A DNA stretch of 64,000 bases, taken from the NCBI GenBank assembly GCA_949825025.1, contig OX463788.1, positions 34,149,078-34,213,077 of the forward strand, read 5' to 3'. Shown here piece after piece: positions 45,810 through 59,054 of this stretch (its first letter is position 1; every line of letters begins with the position of its first letter). The notes below the pieces were generated by a model, which saw only the letters and a list, made by a program, of their open reading frames with translations, was not told the origin of the DNA and made no database searches. The position numbers and the translations under genes were made by a program. Source of the DNA: Siphlonurus alternatus. Taxonomy: Eukaryota > Arthropoda > Insecta > Ephemeroptera > Siphlonuridae.

Positions 45810-47409
45810 TTTCATTTATAAAATTATATTTTCAGAAACATAATAATTCTATAATATGCTTTCCTGTAATTTATTATAACAAAATAAAAATAGTATAATT
45901 TTTTAATTTAATTTCGTGTATTAAATTGTACTGAATTACTCAAATTCAACATAAGAATTATATATACTTAAAAGTATTAACTTGTAATAATTTCAAGTCC
46001 CTTAACTGCACACTGATTTAAAAAAAAAATGGAAAATTGGTCTAGATTTTGCGGAATTTAATTCTTATATTAGACTTTTGTCATTTTCAAAACATAGAGA
46101 GACAATCATGCATGATGAAGGCACTCCATGCATAATGAAGGCACTCTGCGTGAAATGGTAAGACATGTCCAAAATACATACTTAAAAATTAAATGTAACA
46201 TATACAGATGCACTGTAAATGAATAACATAACATAACGACAAGCAAAAATATGTTCTACAAGTCCTTCTCTCCTTTCTTACCTTTAAAAACAAAGATATA
46301 AATGCTTCTTGTGTGTCTCAGCTCATTTCTGCATACTTTTATGTAACAAGTTTTCCAGTTCATGTACCAATACGTAATACGCATTTACAATTTGTTTTAA
46401 TTGTTTGTTTTTAATTCTTTTTTTTTTATGTTTGACACTTCACATCAATGATATAAAATCGCTATAAAAATGCTGTGGTGAAATGATTCAATCCTAAATT
46501 TGGAATAATCCGGCATTTCTGTTTTTTTGGTAAAGCATATAAAAAAGAGATAGCAAGAAGTATGCTTATTATAATTAGTTAATTACACTTACTATATTAT
46601 CTGATAAAACTAGGATACCTCAGGAGAGCACGACCTGTACTGAGCAAGATTAGACAGCTTTTCAACAGGCAAAAATTTGCAGATTTGCAACTTTCTTTGG
46701 GGGAGGTAAAAAGAGCACCTAAAATCTATGGTCATCTTTAAAATTTTAATTCGTCACAGCTTTATGGTCTGTTTTACATCAACGACAAAAGAGCGGTTGA
46801 ATTTCATCCTGTCCCGAGGGCTGGGTACATGAAGCAAAAAGCGTTTTTCTATTTACAATTGTTTGAGTTTAGATGTTTAATTACTTTAATTAATATGGTT
46901 CTATAACTCGATTTTTAATTTAAATAAAATGAAATAACAGGTGATTAAAAAATAGTTAATTGCCAAAATGAAATAATTAGAACGCATGAAGATTGAACTA
47001 GTCCAAAATACCACAGCTAGGGTATATTTTTATATGATTCGAACTTCCCCAAAATAATACTATGATGCATTGGAATGCTTATTTATATATATTGCTCTTA
47101 TATAATTAATCTTAGGGCATATTAAATTCATATTTCATTTATATAGATCATGTTTCTTACTTCTATTATAAGGTTTCACAAAAAATTTTAGCATAAAATT
47201 ATATAAATAATACTAAATTATTCAGGCATTTGAATATATAATTTAGCAGGCTTACAAGAACTACAATTTACCACATTGGATTTACCGCAAAAACATTAAT
47301 CATGATTATATAACCTATGACCTGGTGACGTCTTTTGTTGGTAGCTCTGTAGCTTGCGCCGCGTCATTCTATGCAAGTATAAAGGATGAGCATCCTTTAC
47401 ACAGAGCTC
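45810..47409. other. AT-rich DNA, no feature identified
   Basis: No exon or TIR pair found. A tandem pair CATGATGAAGGCACTC / CATAATGAAGGCACTC lies at about 46110-46145. Confidence 0.4.
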
Positions 47410-47417
47410 ATGACACA

Positions 47418-47571
47418 CAGGCGCGGATCCAGGAAAAAATTTCGGAGGGGGCTGCCTCCATAGGCCAATATTAAATAAATAAAAAAATTGGAGTGGGGGA
47501 AGTGCCAAAATTTCGGGGGGGAGGGGGCTGTAGCCCCCCTAGCCCCCCCCCCCCCCCTGGATCAGCGCCTG
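47418..47571. mobile_element. hAT-type MITE, CAGGCGCGGATCCAG family, copy 3
   Basis: 154 bp with ends CAGGCGCGGATCCAG and CTGGATCAGCGCCTG. The flanks ATGACACA and CTTACACA are consistent with a decayed 8-bp duplication. Poly-G and poly-C tracts inside, as in copies 1 and 2. Confidence 0.82.
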
Positions 47572-47937
47572 CTTACACATCATGTAATAATTTTAAACAT
47601 CCTAGATATCATAAGCTGGGAATGAATGGAAAAAGATTAATTAATGACGATGATAAGTGGAAAAAACGCGCAAAGAATTTCAATTATCAACGCTGACGCT
47701 GCGAACGGAAATCCTGTTTATTTGAAAATTTTTGTGAGTTAAACAACTGACCGACTTAACATTTTATGAGCAAATTATTCCTAGTAGTGCAGCAGAAACT
47801 TTAAGGATTATTGTCACCGGAAGTCCGCCATCTTTTTTTTATACCCTGTCATCTTTTTTTCATACGCAATACATATGAGTGACAATAAGAAGCAGTATTA
47901 GGAAAGCAATGATTAGTACAATAAAATATGCAGAGTC

Positions 47938-48656
47938 GGTCTGGCCAGGGCCGCTAGGTCACAAAAAGGACTTTCAATAATTTTTTAAAAATACTTTCCG
48001 GGCTCTAAAAAATCTGAAAAAAATCAGGGTAGCATAACTTTTCACCCTCTATCCATTTCTACAATAAAAAAATTGAGGTCGATACTCTATTGACACATTT
48101 TGATCATGTATGCCCCCATTTATCGAAACTTAAATTTTAAGTAGTTCTTTAATACTTTGAAATAAAATAATCTTTATTTAGCTTTCGCTATTCAGTACAA
48201 ATATAGTTTATATATTGTTTTAATTAAACAATATAAAACAGTTGGTTCATAAAATTTTATGCCTACGGTACAACATTTTTAGGATACAGAAAACCATCTT
48301 AATATATATTTTATAGTTACCAATTATTGCTATAAAAATAAAATATATTATTGACTTATTATAATATATAATTATAATCTTTCTTATACATTTACCTGTA
48401 ACCAAAGTGTTTTGTGAATGAACAGTATATCGTAGCACATGTCAGTAGAAAATCATCCTTACAGTTTGACGTTAATTGAAAAACGCCAAGAGGCATTCTG
48501 AATAATATAATACAATTTTTCATAACAAAAAGAAAAGCCACGTCCCTTTTTCAAAATTTTTCGACTCCGGTGAGGTCTCCCCCCCCCCCCCCCCCCCCCC
48601 CCCACGCAGCACTGGCGGGCCCATTCGCGGCCCGGGCCTTTTGCTACCAGACCGAT
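47938..48656. mobile_element. Possible hAT-type element with half MITE inside
   Basis: CAGAGTCGGTCTGGCCAGGG at the left and CCCGGGCC...CCAGACCGATT at the right look like inverted, GC-rich ends. The right subterminal region (AAAGCCACGTCCCTTTTTC) resembles that of the 14543 element. A clean 8-bp duplication was not found, so the boundaries are tentative. It contains half a GAGTATCGACC MITE (about 47965-48090) and a poly-C run (about 48580-48602). Confidence 0.45.
47965..48090 (+). mobile_element. Half of a GAGTATCGACC foldback MITE
   Basis: Right arm only: ACTTTCAATAATTTTTTAAA, AATCAGGGTAGCATAACTTT and TTGAGGTCGATACTCTAT. It is followed by TGACACATTTTG, the same flank that follows the MITE at 58977. 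Confidence 0.78.
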
Positions 48657-48659
48657 TAA

Positions 48660-49800
48660 AACACTTAAATTCATGAGATATGAAAAACAAAAAAATTCCA
48701 TCTTAAAAAGTTTCACCACAAAAGAATCTTAAGTTTGGTGTTCATGCAGTCTTATCAGAGACCCTACAGAGACCTCCGTGTCTCATGGCCAGAAATTTGA
48801 CCATGCAGCTTGGCCGAGCTTCACTGTAAATGAGAGTGGCGGGGCCACTGAATCGCAGCGGCACGGCTCGGTTCTCGCTGGCTGCGTGGGCAATTTTTAG
48901 CCAGCAAGAACCGGGCCGTGCCGAACATTTAGCAGCGCCGCCACTCTCAGTTACAGCGAAGCTGTTATCAAATCCCTGGCCATAAGACACGGAGGTCTCT
49001 GCAGTCTTATAGTAGGTACAGAAAACAGCTTTTTACTTGAAATTCGTTTGAACTATGGTTCCAATTAAAAAATACCTGCATAAACTATGATGAATTCTTT
49101 AATGGATATTTAATTTTTTTTTTTTTTTTTTTTTTTTACGGAGTCTAAAAAATCTTGAAATTTTTGTGGATAATCCATAAGGGTTTTCAATTTTTTTTTC
49201 CAGAAAAAACAGCTCCACATTTTTTTTTTTTTTATTTCAAAATCTTTTAACGATTAATCTCAGTTACTGCTGTGGAGTCGAAGAATATTTCAAACGAATC
49301 GAATGAAATAAATTTTAAGAAATCAATAATGTTCTAAAACTTAATCGCATATGGTAAATTTGAGCAAATTCTGCAGTCTTGCAGTTTTCTTACAACAGCT
49401 CCATTTCCGGTTTTCGTCCATAAGGCCAATGTTAATCTTCTACCTCAGTTTTCACAAAACTAATAAGACAGATTCGCTTCAAAATTTGTATGCCACCTAG
49501 TATTGATCATGCTGAGTTCTAAGTCCCCTGCAAGTCTTTTTGTTGCATTCAGGCGGTATGATTACGAGATATCAATCTACTGAGATTCATCCTTAATTAA
49601 AGAATTCATCATCATCGATTAAGTATATAGGTGTTTTTTAATTGGTACCATACTTCAGACGAAGTTGGGATGAAAAGCTGTCTCCTGTTTCATAAGGATG
49701 CATATTAAAGGCCTCCGAAGTACCAACTTTGGGAATTTTTGTGGTGAAGCTATTTGAAATGGATTTTTTTTTCCTACCTTCAGTTTCATTAGAGAATCCA
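48660..49800. mobile_element. Degenerate GAGTGAGCG-type foldback
   Basis: AAATTCCATCTTAAAAAGTT and AGTTTGGTGTT at the left have inverse partners at the right (AAGGCCTCCGAAGTACCAAC, GGTGAAGCTATTTGAAATGG). AAAATACCTGCATAAACTATG and GATGAATTCTTTAATGG between them match the loop regions of the 20862 and 53351 elements. The outer AGTAGAGT ends are not seen, and other sequence has been added inside. Confidence 0.6.
48756..49001. mobile_element. GC-rich foldback MITE with 8-9 bp duplication
   Basis: 246 bp. Ends of the form CAGAGACC and inverted arms (CCGTGTCTCATGGCCAG, GAGAGTGGCGGGGCCACTG, GCACGGCTCGGTTCTCGCTG and their partners). The flanks CAGTCTTAT (48747-48755 and 49002-49010) are identical, consistent with a hAT-like target duplication. 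It is nested in the foldback around it. Confidence 0.8.
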
Positions 49801-49877
49801 ATTAATTACATCCAGTGACATCAAAAATATAAATTAAGTATTTATCACTATCAGTATTCAAAGTTACTCCACATTAA

Positions 49878-50150
49878 AGTAGAGTGTCTATCAGGAAAAA
49901 AAGTTGAATTGATTTTTTAAAAATAGTTCAAGTGGTCCTCCATATGGATCCGAAATCTAAAAAATTCCATCTTACATAGATTTGCCAGGAAAAAAATCCA
50001 AAGTCAGAATGAACGCGTCCCTAAACATGGGGCCTTGCCTGACAAACACCCTCGAATATCTCAGAAAAGTACACCGCTAGATGGTATGAAAAAATATAGC
50101 AATTTTCTATGAACCAAGCTTAAAATTTAACCAAAAATCGATTAAAAAAA
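49878..50150 (+). mobile_element. One arm of the AGTAGAGTTCC foldback type
   Basis: TTAA at 49874, then AGTAGAGTGTCTATCAGG, TTCAAGTGGTCCTCCATATG and AAATTCCATCTTACATAGAT, as in the left arm of 35810-36470. No right arm follows. Confidence 0.7.
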
Positions 50151-50319
50151 ATTCTCTCGAATCCATTTTTCCGTACAAAAATGAAGAAAATCTATCATTT
50201 TAATTCCAATAAGAGTTTTCTAAAAGCCAATGTTTTACAAAGTTTTAATGATACTGATGATAGCTACTTGATTCTACAATTAAAAAATAAACATAATGTA
50301 TTAAGATATGTGGGTGTTG

Positions 50320-50361
50320 TATATAGCAACGTTCCTTCATATAAAGGAACGTTGCTATATA
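50320..50361. other. Perfect 18-bp stem hairpin
   Basis: TATATAGCAACGTTCCTT and its exact inverse, separated by a 6-base loop. It lies in a 63-codon plus-strand frame that I cannot recognise and do not consider a gene. Confidence 0.8.
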
Positions 50362-50381
50362 GAGCAGTTTGACCGTCCATA

Positions 50382-51005
50382 TTTTCTTTAATAATATAGA
50401 TAATTAAATATTATCTTTCAAATTTCAATCACCTTGTGACATTAACTCGTCATTCTCGTTGTCATGTTATATATTCTCTCATCACTATTCTCTGCATGAC
50501 GACTATACATGCAACTGCAGAGCCTTTTATGGTCAGCAAACTACATGTTTATGTTAGATTTATATGAAATTTATATTATTTCATGAGATATTATAAAAAA
50601 AATTGTTGGTTGTTTATCAAAATGAAGAACATTCGCTTTCGAAATAAAGGATTAATAAGTATAATTCTCAGTTTACTCTATACCTGAATGCGTTTTATAC
50701 CCTCTGAGCAAAATAGATTCACTTCATTTTTTACAACGGCAAATTATTCAATTTATGTCACTTTCAAAACGTTTACACTTTTAAACTATTTAAAGATAAA
50801 AAGTAATATCAGGTCAGGAAGTATCGTTTTGCATAATCAGGTGGTTCATAAATATATGTTATGCATGTTTTGTTTGTTATATGCATGATACAGGGTTAAA
50901 TGGCTTTTTATGCGCCTTTTCTATTACATATTAATTTGTAAGGGGGGAAAGGGGAAGAAAGTTGTCATTTGCCAAGAAAGAATAATTCTTCTCTAGGAGA
51001 ACAAT
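50382..51005. other. AT-rich DNA
   Basis: No feature recognised. Confidence 0.4.
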
Positions 51006-51396
51006 AATAGACAATAATGGTTGCATTTTTTTATTTCATAATTAGAAAATATACATTAAATTAAGCTTTTCTGATTTTTTTCAGATTTTTTGGAGTGCGG
51101 GAACTAATTTTAAAAAAATATTTAAAATGTCTGAATTTGGGTGGTACACCTGATGGGACAACCGTGACGTCATCGACAGCCAATCACAGCAGCCGTGACA
51201 TCATCAACAGCCAATCACAGCACGACAAATGACGTCACGGTTGTCCCATCAGGTGTACCACCCAAATTCAGGTATTTTAAATATTTTTTTAAAATTAGTT
51301 CCCGCACTCCAAAAAATCCGAAAAAAATCAGAAAAGCATAATTTTAGGTATATTTTCTAATTATGAAATAAAAAAATGCAACCATTATTGTCTATT
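51006..51396. mobile_element. 391 bp foldback with CRE- and CCAAT-like spacer
   Basis: Ends AATAGACAATAATGGTTGCA and TGCAACCATTATTGTCTATT are perfect inverted repeats, and the arms stay nearly perfect to the centre (GGGTGGTACACCTGATGGGA). The spacer has two GACAGCCAATCACAGCA-like units and TGACGTCA on both sides. The arm block GATTTTTTTCAGATTTTTTG resembles the GAGTATCGACC MITEs. Confidence 0.9.
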
Positions 51397-53009
51397 CAAC
51401 TTTGGGCAAATAATTTTGCATTATCATATAATACTAAAAAAAGCTAAAATAAATAATATTTTATACTGCACAAAAATAATAAATATATAGAATGACGTAT
51501 TGTGTATTCTAATACATTATTTCACGTAAATAAGCTAATCTTTAATTTGAAGTTTCATTAAAAATACGATGATAACTTTTATTGCAGGCAACGACCGATC
51601 GACGTCAATTAATGGAATCGTGTTATACGCACGTACTATCTGTACATTTCAATGCAAGAAAAGTGACTTTTATAATTTAAATATATATTTCATTGTCAAC
51701 AGTATTACTGAAAATTAGATGGAAATACATATATGTAATGTATGTATGTGGGTGTGTGTGTCATGAACAACCATAAAAACTTAAAAAGTCCTAAAATAAT
51801 AAATAAATAAATATCTTGTTTATTTTCTCATTCAAAAATCATCATAAAAAATTTGAAGAATTTCAAAACTGTTTAACGATTAACCTCAGTTACTTCGGAA
51901 TGAAATAATATTTACGTCAAAAAGAGTCGAATGATGTACATATCTATTTTTTTTTTTTTTTTTGAAGTGAGAATATTCTAAAAATTATGATGGTTTCAGC
52001 AAATTCAAGGGGGCGGTTCTCTCACAAGAGCTCAATGTTCCATATTAAACTTCTATCTCAATTTTTACAAAACGGATAAGGCTGATCCACTTCAAAATTT
52101 GTATGCCACCTATTGTCCCCTGCAAGTCTTGTTGAATTCAAAGAATTCAAGGATATCGATTCCGAGGTCTCAATCAACTGATGTGAGCTTAATTTAATAT
52201 ATTTTTTTTATATAATTATTACTATGCACTTCGGACTTTTTTTTTAATGATGTTCTCGCACCAAATTATTATTATTTTATTTTTATAATTACTTTAATTG
52301 CTATTTTTGTCTTACATTTCTGTTGAAACTGTTAGAATATTATTAGGACAACAATCAACATTTTATATATTATATTCACATAATAAATATTGCAATGAAT
52401 TAATTATCATACAATAAAAATAGAAGAAAGTGTATGCTGCTGCAACATTGTGTATAATATAATAATATATAGTATACGTAATTATATACTACAATGTAAT
52501 ACAAAGCTTTATTTCATGGTAAAATAAATGAATAAACAATTACTAATATTATTGTCTTCATTGCACTGGACATTCATAGATGTAACATGTTTACAATGGT
52601 TACATTATAAGTATTAATTAATTAAAAATGTAACCATAAATTTCACAAATAATGGACGTGCCACGTGTAATTACTAAATATTTACTTAGCTTAATCATTT
52701 TAATCAAAAAACATTATATATATCATATTGCTGCAAAAATAATAATTATAATTAGGCGAGTCTGAAAACAAATTTTTGGCAGTGCAAGTAGGATGTTGAA
52801 TATACAGCGTTGCTACATAGGAATCATAAATAAAAGTAGACAAAGCTTTTCCTACCACTGAATGATGCGAGTAACCCTGGTTTTAAGAGGAGGCTTGCCC
52901 TTGAAATTGAACTATCGTATCACGTCATACAGTCATACAATATTGCATAAATGGCTCATATTCCATTGTATATTAGATATTATACAATGTATAACATATG
53001 GATTATAAC

Positions 53010-53010
<1 letters not shown>
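51397..53010. other. AT-rich DNA, no feature identified
   Basis: A piece at about 51880-52180 (GATTAACCTCAGTTACT, AAATTTGTATGCCACCTA) is repeated at about 49250-49560, so it is a dispersed repeat of unknown type. Confidence 0.4.

Positions 53011-53056
<46 letters not shown>
53011..53056. repeat. (TA)n microsatellite
   Basis: TA run upstream of a cluster of foldback elements. Confidence 0.95.
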
Positions 53057-53058
<2 letters not shown>

Positions 53059-53214
53059 CTTCTATGCATTAAAAATGTAGTTTTTTCCTTAAAGGAAGGG
53101 AACGGCTTCAACTTTTATATATTTTTCACTTTTTTGATGCAGTGAAACCAAAAGAACCGCCACCTACGTCCTCCTACCCTGACTTCCGGCTGTCTAATGT
53201 CTAATGTTAATTAA

Positions 53215-53346
53215 GGCGTTCAAAAAAGTTGTGTCAATGACGTAATTTCGGGCCAAGGGAAGCAGCCAGCCAGTGCGTATCTCTATAGAAAACCAATCGT
53301 TCCTTTGGCGCGAAATTACGTCATTGATGCAACTTTTTTGAACGCC
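53215..53346. mobile_element. 132 bp TTAA MITE, GGCGTTCAAAAAAGTTG ends
   Basis: GGCGTTCAAAAAAGTTGTGT at the left and GCAACTTTTTTGAACGCC at the right are inverted. The inner arms include CAATGACGTAATTTCG and CGAAATTACGTCATTG. TTAA flanks at 53211-53214 and 53347-53350. Confidence 0.88.
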
Positions 53347-53350
53347 TTAA

Positions 53351-54068
53351 ATTAGAGTGAGCGATTGATTTTTTTTAATGTTTATTTTTCTAAAAATAGT
53401 TTAATCGGCCCTCTATTGAAAAATGGAAATCAAAAAATTCCATCTTAAATAGCTTCACCAAAAAAAATTCCCAAAGTTGGTGTTTCGGGTTTCGGAAGCC
53501 TTTAAAATACAGCCTTACGGAACAGAAAACTGCTTTTTACTCAAACTTGGTACAAACCATGGTACTATTTAAAGAATACCTACGTAATCTATGATGAATT
53601 CTTTAATGGCTTTTCAAGTAATTTTATATATATATACATATATTATATATATATATATATAATTATATATATATGAAGCCATTTTTTTGGAAAAAAAAAC
53701 TTGAAAATCCTTATAGGAATTAACCCACAAAAATTTCAAGATTATTTTTTCCGGAAAAACGGCCTCGTAATTTTTCTTTTTAATTTAAAAATCAATTAAA
53801 CAATTCATCATAGATTGCGTAGGTATTTTATAGGTATTTTATAAATGGTACCATAGTTTGGATTCGGACCAAGTTTGAGTTAAAAGCTGTTTTCTGTTCC
53901 ATAAGGCTGCATATGTTAAAGGCCTCCAAAACACCAATTTTGGGCATCTTTTTTTGGTGAAGCTATTTGATATGGAATTTTTTGGTTTTAATTTCTCAAT
54001 GGAGGGCAGATTAAAATATTTTTTGAAAATAAAATATTAAAAAAAAAAATACTAACGCTCACTCTACT
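53351..54068. mobile_element. GAGTGAGCG foldback, sharing a TTAA with its neighbour
   Basis: ATTAGAGTGAGCGATTG at the left and AACGCTCACTCTACT at the right, with the family's arm blocks in between and a (TA)-rich loop at about 53625-53665. Its left TTAA is the right TTAA of the 53215 MITE, and its right TTAA is 54069-54072. Confidence 0.85.
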
Positions 54069-54072
54069 TTAA

Positions 54073-55740
54073 CTTTAAACAGCCGGAGTCAGGGAAGGAG
54101 GTGGTGTTTCTTTTAGTGCAGTTTAATCTCTGGTTCACTGCATAATATATATTATTATTATCATTTTTATTTATATCGGACTGTGGGTAAATAAAATAAG
54201 CAATTCTAGGATGGGTGTATTTCACGAAAGACAAAAACCGAAACACACCTTCTTAGTTATTACTTATTACACTGTGAAGTCTGTGGTCTGTGAACTATAA
54301 TGTATAAATATTATATACTCATTATTAATTGGAACGTTAGGTAATAAGCCATGCAGCATATTATTTTATTAAAAAAAAAAAAAAATAGATAATGGCAGTA
54401 TAGCGGCATCGTCAAACTCAAACCAATTGTAATATAAGGTTTCGTGTTTTGCATCGATCACCGTAAATGATTGCAAGTTTAAGACATATTCTTGTGATAA
54501 AAATAAAATATAATTCATAGTATCATCATGACATTTAATAAGTCATTTAAGTAATCCTTGCAAATATAGGAGGTGTAACTATTAATTAATAATTAATTAA
54601 TTAAAGTAAGTGTGCATGTGAAACTTGTGAAAACTTAATTGTATTATAATTATTACATCATTTCTACTTCTTTATTATACAGGTAATAATTCAACATATC
54701 GTATTTTTATTAATGAAATAATTTTTTTATTAGTTTAAGGTGATATTTATTTCACTGACGTTAAAAATTTCCATTCTTTCCTCAAAATTTATAATTTTTA
54801 AAAATAAAAATTGCTTTTAGATGTATTGTGTTCATAAAGAAAGTGTATAAATGATGAGACAAAATCTTATTTATTTTTATATGAATTGAATAAAAGATTC
54901 GAGGTAAACAATATAACTTTTCAATATTTACAACAAAATAATAAATTAAGTATTAACTTCTTAAGATATCAAATTAAAAAAATTTGCTTATAAAAGTACA
55001 CTTATATAGTTCACAGTATAATAAGAAAGTGTCTTTAGGTTCTTTCCTTCTTTCCTTGAATAAAATCGTGAAATGCTTATACATAGAACTGAGCGCTAAT
55101 TTTATTTATTATACCCACATATATTGCAGTGCGAAATAAAATGTCTCGTCGGGTTTTGCTTTTTTCCGATTTAATCACTTCTTAAAAATATAATTTATCG
55201 TTAATTTTATATGACATACAAGTACTCTTACAGTCGTTCATTATTAAATTCAAATTAAAAGTACTTATTAATTAATTAAGTTGCACACCAGTCAAGGATA
55301 CTTTTCATTACAAGGTTCGGCATGTGCGCATATTTTTACGTACTGCGTGCATGTGTATGTATTTATTGTATTTATATAATTGATATTATACTAATAACAA
55401 CTTTCTTCGATAAATACTTCATTGGAGAAGTTACTCGCATTTTAATACTACAGAAAAAGCCAACTAATTAACTTCCTTCACAGCTTAACAATACAAAGCA
55501 CGAATTGTTTATATATACATGCTGCTTTATAAGGAACGTACAACTAAGGTTATTGAAACTCTAATATATTGCAATAAGCATTAAATGTATAATATAATAA
55601 TATTGACCTGGAAAAGCTTAACCCTCGACAGGCAAACTGCATCAAAGGTCATTGCGCCCACACACGTTTACTTACAATATACAAGCTGTCTGTCGTTTAT
55701 GTGATATGAATAATAATATACATATTTATATTATATTGAT
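54073..55740. other. AT-rich DNA
   Basis: About 54075-54140 is the inverse partner of about 53128-53196 (CAGCCGGAGTCAGGG with CCCTGACTTCCGGCTG; GGTTCACTGCA with TGCAGTGAAACC), so an older inverted repeat encloses both elements at 53.2-54.07 kb. The remainder is featureless. Confidence 0.5.
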
Positions 55741-55744
55741 ATTG

Positions 55745-56475
<731 letters not shown>

Positions 56476-56479
56476 TACT

Positions 56480-57694
56480 AATATATATTGATGTGATTGC
56501 GATCGTTTTGTATATTTTTTTTTTAATTCACATGATCCAAGTTGATTTATGACATGTACAACCATATATATAATGTTTTTTTTTTTCTTTCATTTTTGCC
56601 GATGAAAAAAAATCAAAGAGAAGGTGTGATTTTTTTCAGATTTTTGCTAAAAAAATTTTGGGGGGGCGGGGTGGGGGTGGGGCTTCTTGATAACATATTT
56701 TTCAAAAAATTGAAAAAAAAAAAGATGTCAAAAAAATTTGTTGGGGGAAATAGTACTGATTCTAAGCAATATGAGCATGAGCTAGGTCATCATTCATCAT
56801 AATCATTAGGTTAACCATATTATAGGCATCAGAGATGTCTTTTTCGACTAAAAGTAAAAATAAATAAATTTCAGAGCTTTTCACTTTTCACTACGCGCCT
56901 ATATATTATATAGTCGGTATATATATATATATATTTAGCGCTATACTGTCGCGCATGCATTGCCTAATATGTGCTAATTGCGGCGTAATCAAGATGCGCC
57001 TGATGGTCTCTGGTCACTAATTCTATCAGAGACCATAAATTATGTTTTCTGTAATTCCAGAGTAGCAGAATTACTCGATCTGCTGTAGTGCTATATATAG
57101 TATTTCAGATATAGTATTCTATTATATATTATTTTAAATTGGAAGCTAAGTTAGCGCCAGTTGCATTCTAACCAACCAAAACTATGCTTGTGGATATCAA
57201 ACGATTCCAAGCCAATCATTACTTTTCCCGGTCAAATTGATAGAGCCAAAGGACTATAGTCATTTGCACTAGAGAATTTTACTATATCATACTGCATAAT
57301 TTGCTTTAATTTGTGTTCAATTTATTTGTAAATGTAGGTATGTTTTTTTTTTTTTTTTTTTTTTTATTCATTATAAATATAGTAAATAATATATACATAA
57401 TACATTTTGTAGATTACAGGATTTTTGTTTACACCTCAATGAGCTAAATTTAAGCTCGAGAAGAGAAGAAAAAAAAGTTTTTTGTTTAATACCTGGAAAA
57501 GTAATTAAGATAAACAAAATATGAGTATATAGCGACAACACAATTAAATATGAATTAATTTTACATTAAATTAGCAGTTGTAATTTACATTTCTTTTAAC
57601 ACACTATAAGCTTAAATGATAAGAGAAGTAGAAAAGCTAGGAAAAAAAATAATAAATGCCATGTAAAACACAGATACATATATTATATTGATAT
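56480..57694. other. AT-rich DNA
   Basis: A G-rich stretch at about 56659-56684 and a poly-T run at about 57341-57365. ACACCTCAATGAGCTAAATT at about 57430 is weakly similar to the SINE 3' end. Nothing firm. Confidence 0.35.
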
Positions 57695-57698
57695 TTAA

Positions 57699-58443
57699 AG
57701 TGGAGTGATCAAAACTTTAAAATCGTTATTAGGCGTGAAAAAGAGCTCGAAACTTCATGAAAATAATTTATTAATTATGGGAGGCAAATTCCTAGCCATG
57801 CGGGGCGAGAGAAAAAAAAATTGTAAAAAGTTTGCCGCTCACGGGTTTCGAACATGGATATTTTTGATCATTAAATTTATTCATGTCTAATGCGTTCGTT
57901 TTCCATATTAACACGATCATATAATAATATATATATAATAATTATTAATATAATTAATAATAATAATATAATATAATATATATAATTAATAATATATAAT
58001 TTATAAGTTCAGTCTGAAATTTTTTTTTATTGTAATACTATAAAATCGCTAAAATTAACATGATACATTGTCGGCGGGAACAATTCAAAAACTTAAAAAC
58101 TGACGAATCTCACATTTGTCAGTCCTGTTTAAAATTCGAAATGGCCGGTGAGGTATCCTTTTTATTACATAAAAACATTCCTTAGGAACCCTTGTTACTA
58201 AATAGAAGTTTTTGAGAACAACATGTCTGCTTCATTTTCAAGCAAAATACGATTTTGTGAAAAATGGTCTGATTTTGCACTTTTTTAACATGCATCAGAT
58301 GGGATTTTAAATTTAAATTATCTCGAAAGTTATGCCGGTGAGGTGGTGAAAAAAAATTGTATGATGTAGAGGGAGGTCTCAAAAAACGTTTTTCATTGTA
58401 AAAAGTTCAACATGTCGGCACACTCGAAAATGATCACTCTACT
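57699..58443. mobile_element. TTAA element, AGTGGAGTGATC ends
   Basis: AGTGGAGTGATCAAAA at the left and ATGATCACTCTACT at the right are inverted, flanked by TTAA at 57695-57698 and 58444-58447. The outer bases match the AGTAGAGT foldbacks, but the 745 bp body is different and mostly not palindromic. Confidence 0.72.
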
Positions 58444-58637
58444 TTAATACAAATTTCATAATATACATAATAAGACGTACATTAATTATTATGCATAATA
58501 TACTGATACGGCATATTTTGATGATCGATTTTTCCTATTTTGAGCAAATTGTTGCGAAATATGTACTTTTTAACATTATCTGAGAACATTTGTACCGATC
58601 GAAGTTAAGTTTTTTGGTTGGTTGGTATTTTGGGGCA

Positions 58638-58977
58638 ATGGACAACATATATTATATGAAAAAATTTTATTGCAGAAATGAATAGAGGGTACCAAATTAT
58701 GCTACTCTGATTTTTTTCAGAATTTTTTGAGACCCGGAACTATTTTTAAATAATTTATTGAATGTTCTGTTACTTCATTTGGAACCCTTGAATCCTTAAT
58801 AAAAAGGATAGAGACTGGACGCCTATTGACGCCTTCAGGGGGCGTGGCCGCACTTTCAATAATTATTTAAAAATAGTTCTGGGTCTAAAAAAAATCTGAA
58901 AAAATTCAGAGTAGCATAATTTGGTACCCTCTATTCATTTCTGCAATATTTTTTTTTCATGCATGCATGTTGTCCAT
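58638..58977. mobile_element. Foldback MITE, ATGGACAACA subfamily, copy 2
   Basis: ATGGACAACATATATTATAT at the left and GCATGCATGTTGTCCAT at the right are inverted. The arms and centre (GGACGCCTATTGACGCC, GGGGGCGTGGCCGCACTTTC) match the copy at 44739. TGACACATTTTGG follows, as it does after the half MITE at 48090. Confidence 0.85.
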
Positions 58978-59054
58978 TGACACATTTTGGTCATATGTAT
59001 TCCCCCTTTTTTATATTTTCAGGTAGACCATTAATATTATATTAGTATTATAAC

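Noticed and set aside
50181..50372. 63-codon plus-strand frame as a small gene
   Set aside because: No recognisable domain or splice support, and its end is a perfect hairpin.
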